From NCBI GenBank assembly GCA_014763515.1, contig JACXVH010000065.1:1-7748 (forward strand): 7,748 nucleotides of DNA, in the 5' to 3' direction. A program made the translations under genes and the position numbers. Below, in pieces: positions 6,643 through 7,748 of the stretch (position 1 is the first letter of the stretch; each line of letters begins with the position of its first letter). The DNA comes from Flavobacteriaceae bacterium. Lineage in GTDB: Bacteria > Bacteroidota > Bacteroidia > Flavobacteriales > Flavobacteriaceae. Below the pieces are notes generated by a model that was given only the letters and a program-made list of their open reading frames with translations, made no database searches and was not told where the DNA came from.

Positions 6643-7562
6643 CACTTTAAACCTTTTAGATATCGCCTAAAATCTATCTTTTTGTTTTTATTTATAATTG
6701 TACCGTTAAATATATGCAAATATTCCTCTTTTTCAAGTTTAGAAATGAAGCTGTCAAATTTGTTTTCTTTTGTTGCCGCAAGAGGTAAAACAACGATATT
6801 TGCCTCTCCAAAAGAGATACTTTCGCTTATCATGGAGGTACTGTCGCTTGTTATAAAAACCGTATCGCAATGTGCTAAGAAATCAGGTATAGGATTGATA
6901 GGACTCTTTGAATATATAACTTCATAGTCAAAATGATAGCTTTTTATAAACTCTTCTATCTCTTTTGAAGTTCTTGGAGATGTGGTAACGGCTATCTCGT
7001 GATCTTTAAATCTCTCTTTTATAAAATCCAGCTGCTCTTTTAACTTCTCTTTACTCATATGCAGATAACTGTTACTTCCACCGATTATAATGCCAACTGA
7101 TCGTTTATTTGGTTTATATATCCCAAGCGGCTGTATAAATGAAAAATTAGCCGGGATCTCTATGATATTTGAACGCTTTGGAGGATTATCGTGAGCTTGA
7201 GCAAATATAATGTCAAAATCATATCTGTATCCATGCGGAAGCATCATAGAAACCGCTTTTAGATCCGTTTTTTTTACTATAGTTTTTGCAGCATAGTATG
7301 TACCTGAACCTGCACATACTAAAATATCATAATTTTCAAAGCAAGAATGACAAAATTCATCATATTCGCACTTAAGCCGCATATCCAAAATAGACATGGT
7401 ATAAAAACCGACTCTGTCAAACAGATATGATAATGATTTAAAAGATCTGTTTTTAAATCTAACTTCTGCGATATCATAGGATAGATCCATATATTTACAA
7501 AAAGCTATTGACTGGTTAAGATGACCATTTTTTCCGTCACTTAAAATGATAGCCTTTTTCAT
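6642..7562 (-). CDS. ELM1/GtrOC1-like putative glycosyltransferase, first copy
   Basis: The protein belongs to the ELM1-like family (PF06258, GT-B-like), found beside LPS genes in many Gram-negative bacteria; the enzymatic role is not established, but a sugar transfer is the usual inference. Motifs in order: SDGKNGHLNQS (8-18, the family's 'D.k.Gh.nQ'), a Gly-rich CAGSGTYYAAKT (83-94), IIIGGSNSYL (158-167), VTTSPRTS (192-199) and FITSDSTSMISES (236-248). The start is placed at the ATG at 7562, giving MKKAIILSDG: it overlaps the LpxL stop as ATGA, lies right after an AGGTGGAGG sequence, and puts the conserved motif at residue 8. A longer open frame reaching 7592 merely reads inside the lpxL coding sequence. 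With 306 residues it has no membrane segment. GC content is higher here (24 of 60 at 7141-7200) than in the middle of the cluster, so this part may be the ancestral, conserved end of the locus. Confidence 0.82.
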   Translation of the reverse strand: MKKAIILSDGKNGHLNQSIAFCKYMDLSYDIAEVRFKNRSFKSLSYLFDRVGFYTMSILDMRLKCEYDEFCHSCFENYDILVCAGSGTYYAAKTIVKKTDLKAVSMMLPHGYRYDFDIIFAQAHDNPPKRSNIIEIPANFSFIQPLGIYKPNKRSVGIIIGGSNSYLHMSKEKLKEQLDFIKERFKDHEIAVTTSPRTSKEIEEFIKSYHFDYEVIYSKSPINPIPDFLAHCDTVFITSDSTSMISESISFGEANIVVLPLAATKENKFDSFISKLEKEEYLHIFNGTIINKNKKIDFRRYLKGLK

Positions 7563-7748
7563 AACCTCCACCTGTTGTGCATCCAAAACCACTGATTTGG
7601 ATCTTGTGAAATCATATATTCTATCGCTTTATTATATTTAGCCGTCATAGCCTCTAATTTCTCTCTTTCGTCTTTTATCTCATCTGCAATATATTCAATC
7701 GGTTTGCCTATATACATCTCATATTTTGCTTGTGATCTTCTAATTACA
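7559..7748 (-). CDS. lpxL: Lipid A late acyltransferase (LpxL/HtrB family), C-terminal 62 residues only
   Basis: The open frame enters from the right edge and ends at the TGA at 7559-7561. It encodes VIRRSQAKYE at the left of the fragment and ends QWFWMHNRWRL. The W-F-W-M-H-x-R-W ending is the hallmark C-terminus of the LpxL/HtrB/LpxM family of inner-membrane acyltransferases, which attach a secondary fatty acid to the Kdo-lipid A precursor. The catalytic HX4D motif and membrane anchor lie outside the window, so which acyl chain or position it serves cannot be told. Its stop overlaps the next gene's start, linking lipid A completion to the glycan genes that follow. Confidence 0.85.
   Translation of the reverse strand, partial: VIRRSQAKYEMYIGKPIEYIADEIKDEREKLEAMTAKYNKAIEYMISQDPNQWFWMHNRWRL

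Noticed and set aside
6103..6927. Open frames of 69-100 codons on the plus strand at 6103-6405, 6461-6670 and 6628-6927
   Set aside because: They lie opposite well-supported minus-strand glycosyltransferase genes, have no recognisable motifs and no ribosome binding site worth calling; they are shadows of the real genes.
7563..7592. A longer N-terminus for the first ELM1-like protein starting at 7592
   Set aside because: The extra ten residues lie in the coding sequence of the lpxL C-terminus; the ATG at 7562 overlaps the lpxL stop, has a ribosome binding site and fits the family N-terminus better.
1..7748. tRNA, rRNA, CRISPR array, insertion sequence or attachment site
   Set aside because: No cloverleaf-like GC-rich segment, no regularly spaced repeats and no transposase or integrase motifs were seen on either strand.

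Overview
The window is a tightly packed, entirely minus-strand gene cluster for building and decorating a cell-surface glycan, most likely the lipopolysaccharide (LPS) core or O-chain, of a low-GC Gram-negative bacterium. The low GC, the order lpxL–ELM1-family gene–GT4 glycosyltransferase and the general protein character suggest a Campylobacterota (epsilonproteobacterial) genome such as a Sulfurimonas relative. This assignment is inferred from family resemblance and cannot be settled from the sequence alone.

Transcription runs from the right edge to the left. In that order the window holds: (1) the last 62 codons of a lipid A late acyltransferase (LpxL/HtrB family, 7559-7748); (2) an ELM1/GtrOC1-type putative glycosyltransferase (6642-7562); (3) a GT4 glycosyltransferase (5551-6642); (4) a small SGNH/GDSL-type hydrolase or acyltransferase with Cys where Ser is expected (4893-5558); (5) a second GT4 glycosyltransferase (3862-4893); (6) a second, divergent ELM1-type protein (2820-3875); (7) a polysaccharide pyruvyl transferase (1735-2823); (8) a sulfatase-fold phosphoethanolamine transferase whose reading frame is broken by one base (116-1689); and (9) the first codons of another gene leaving the left edge (1-8). 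Genes 1 to 7 all overlap their neighbours by 1 to 14 bases, so they probably form one translationally coupled operon. The phosphoethanolamine transferase is the first gene with a gap in front of it (45 bases), and that gap carries possible -10 boxes.

Working model (inference): the LpxL-family enzyme completes lipid A. The two GT4 enzymes and the two ELM1-family proteins add sugars on the cytoplasmic side of the inner membrane. The SGNH protein and the pyruvyl transferase modify sugars with acyl and pyruvyl groups. The phosphoethanolamine transferase, if made, decorates the lipid-linked glycan from the periplasmic side.

The most notable feature is the break in the phosphoethanolamine transferase gene. 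It falls on a T-run forming a heptamer T-TTT-TTA that is in the correct frame to be a -1 ribosomal slippery site, and a -1 slip there rejoins two otherwise perfect halves into a 524-residue enzyme. Ordinary explanations (pseudogene, phase variant or homopolymer sequencing error) remain more likely a priori, but the site merits a check. I saw no tRNA, rRNA, CRISPR, IS element or convincing rho-independent terminator.
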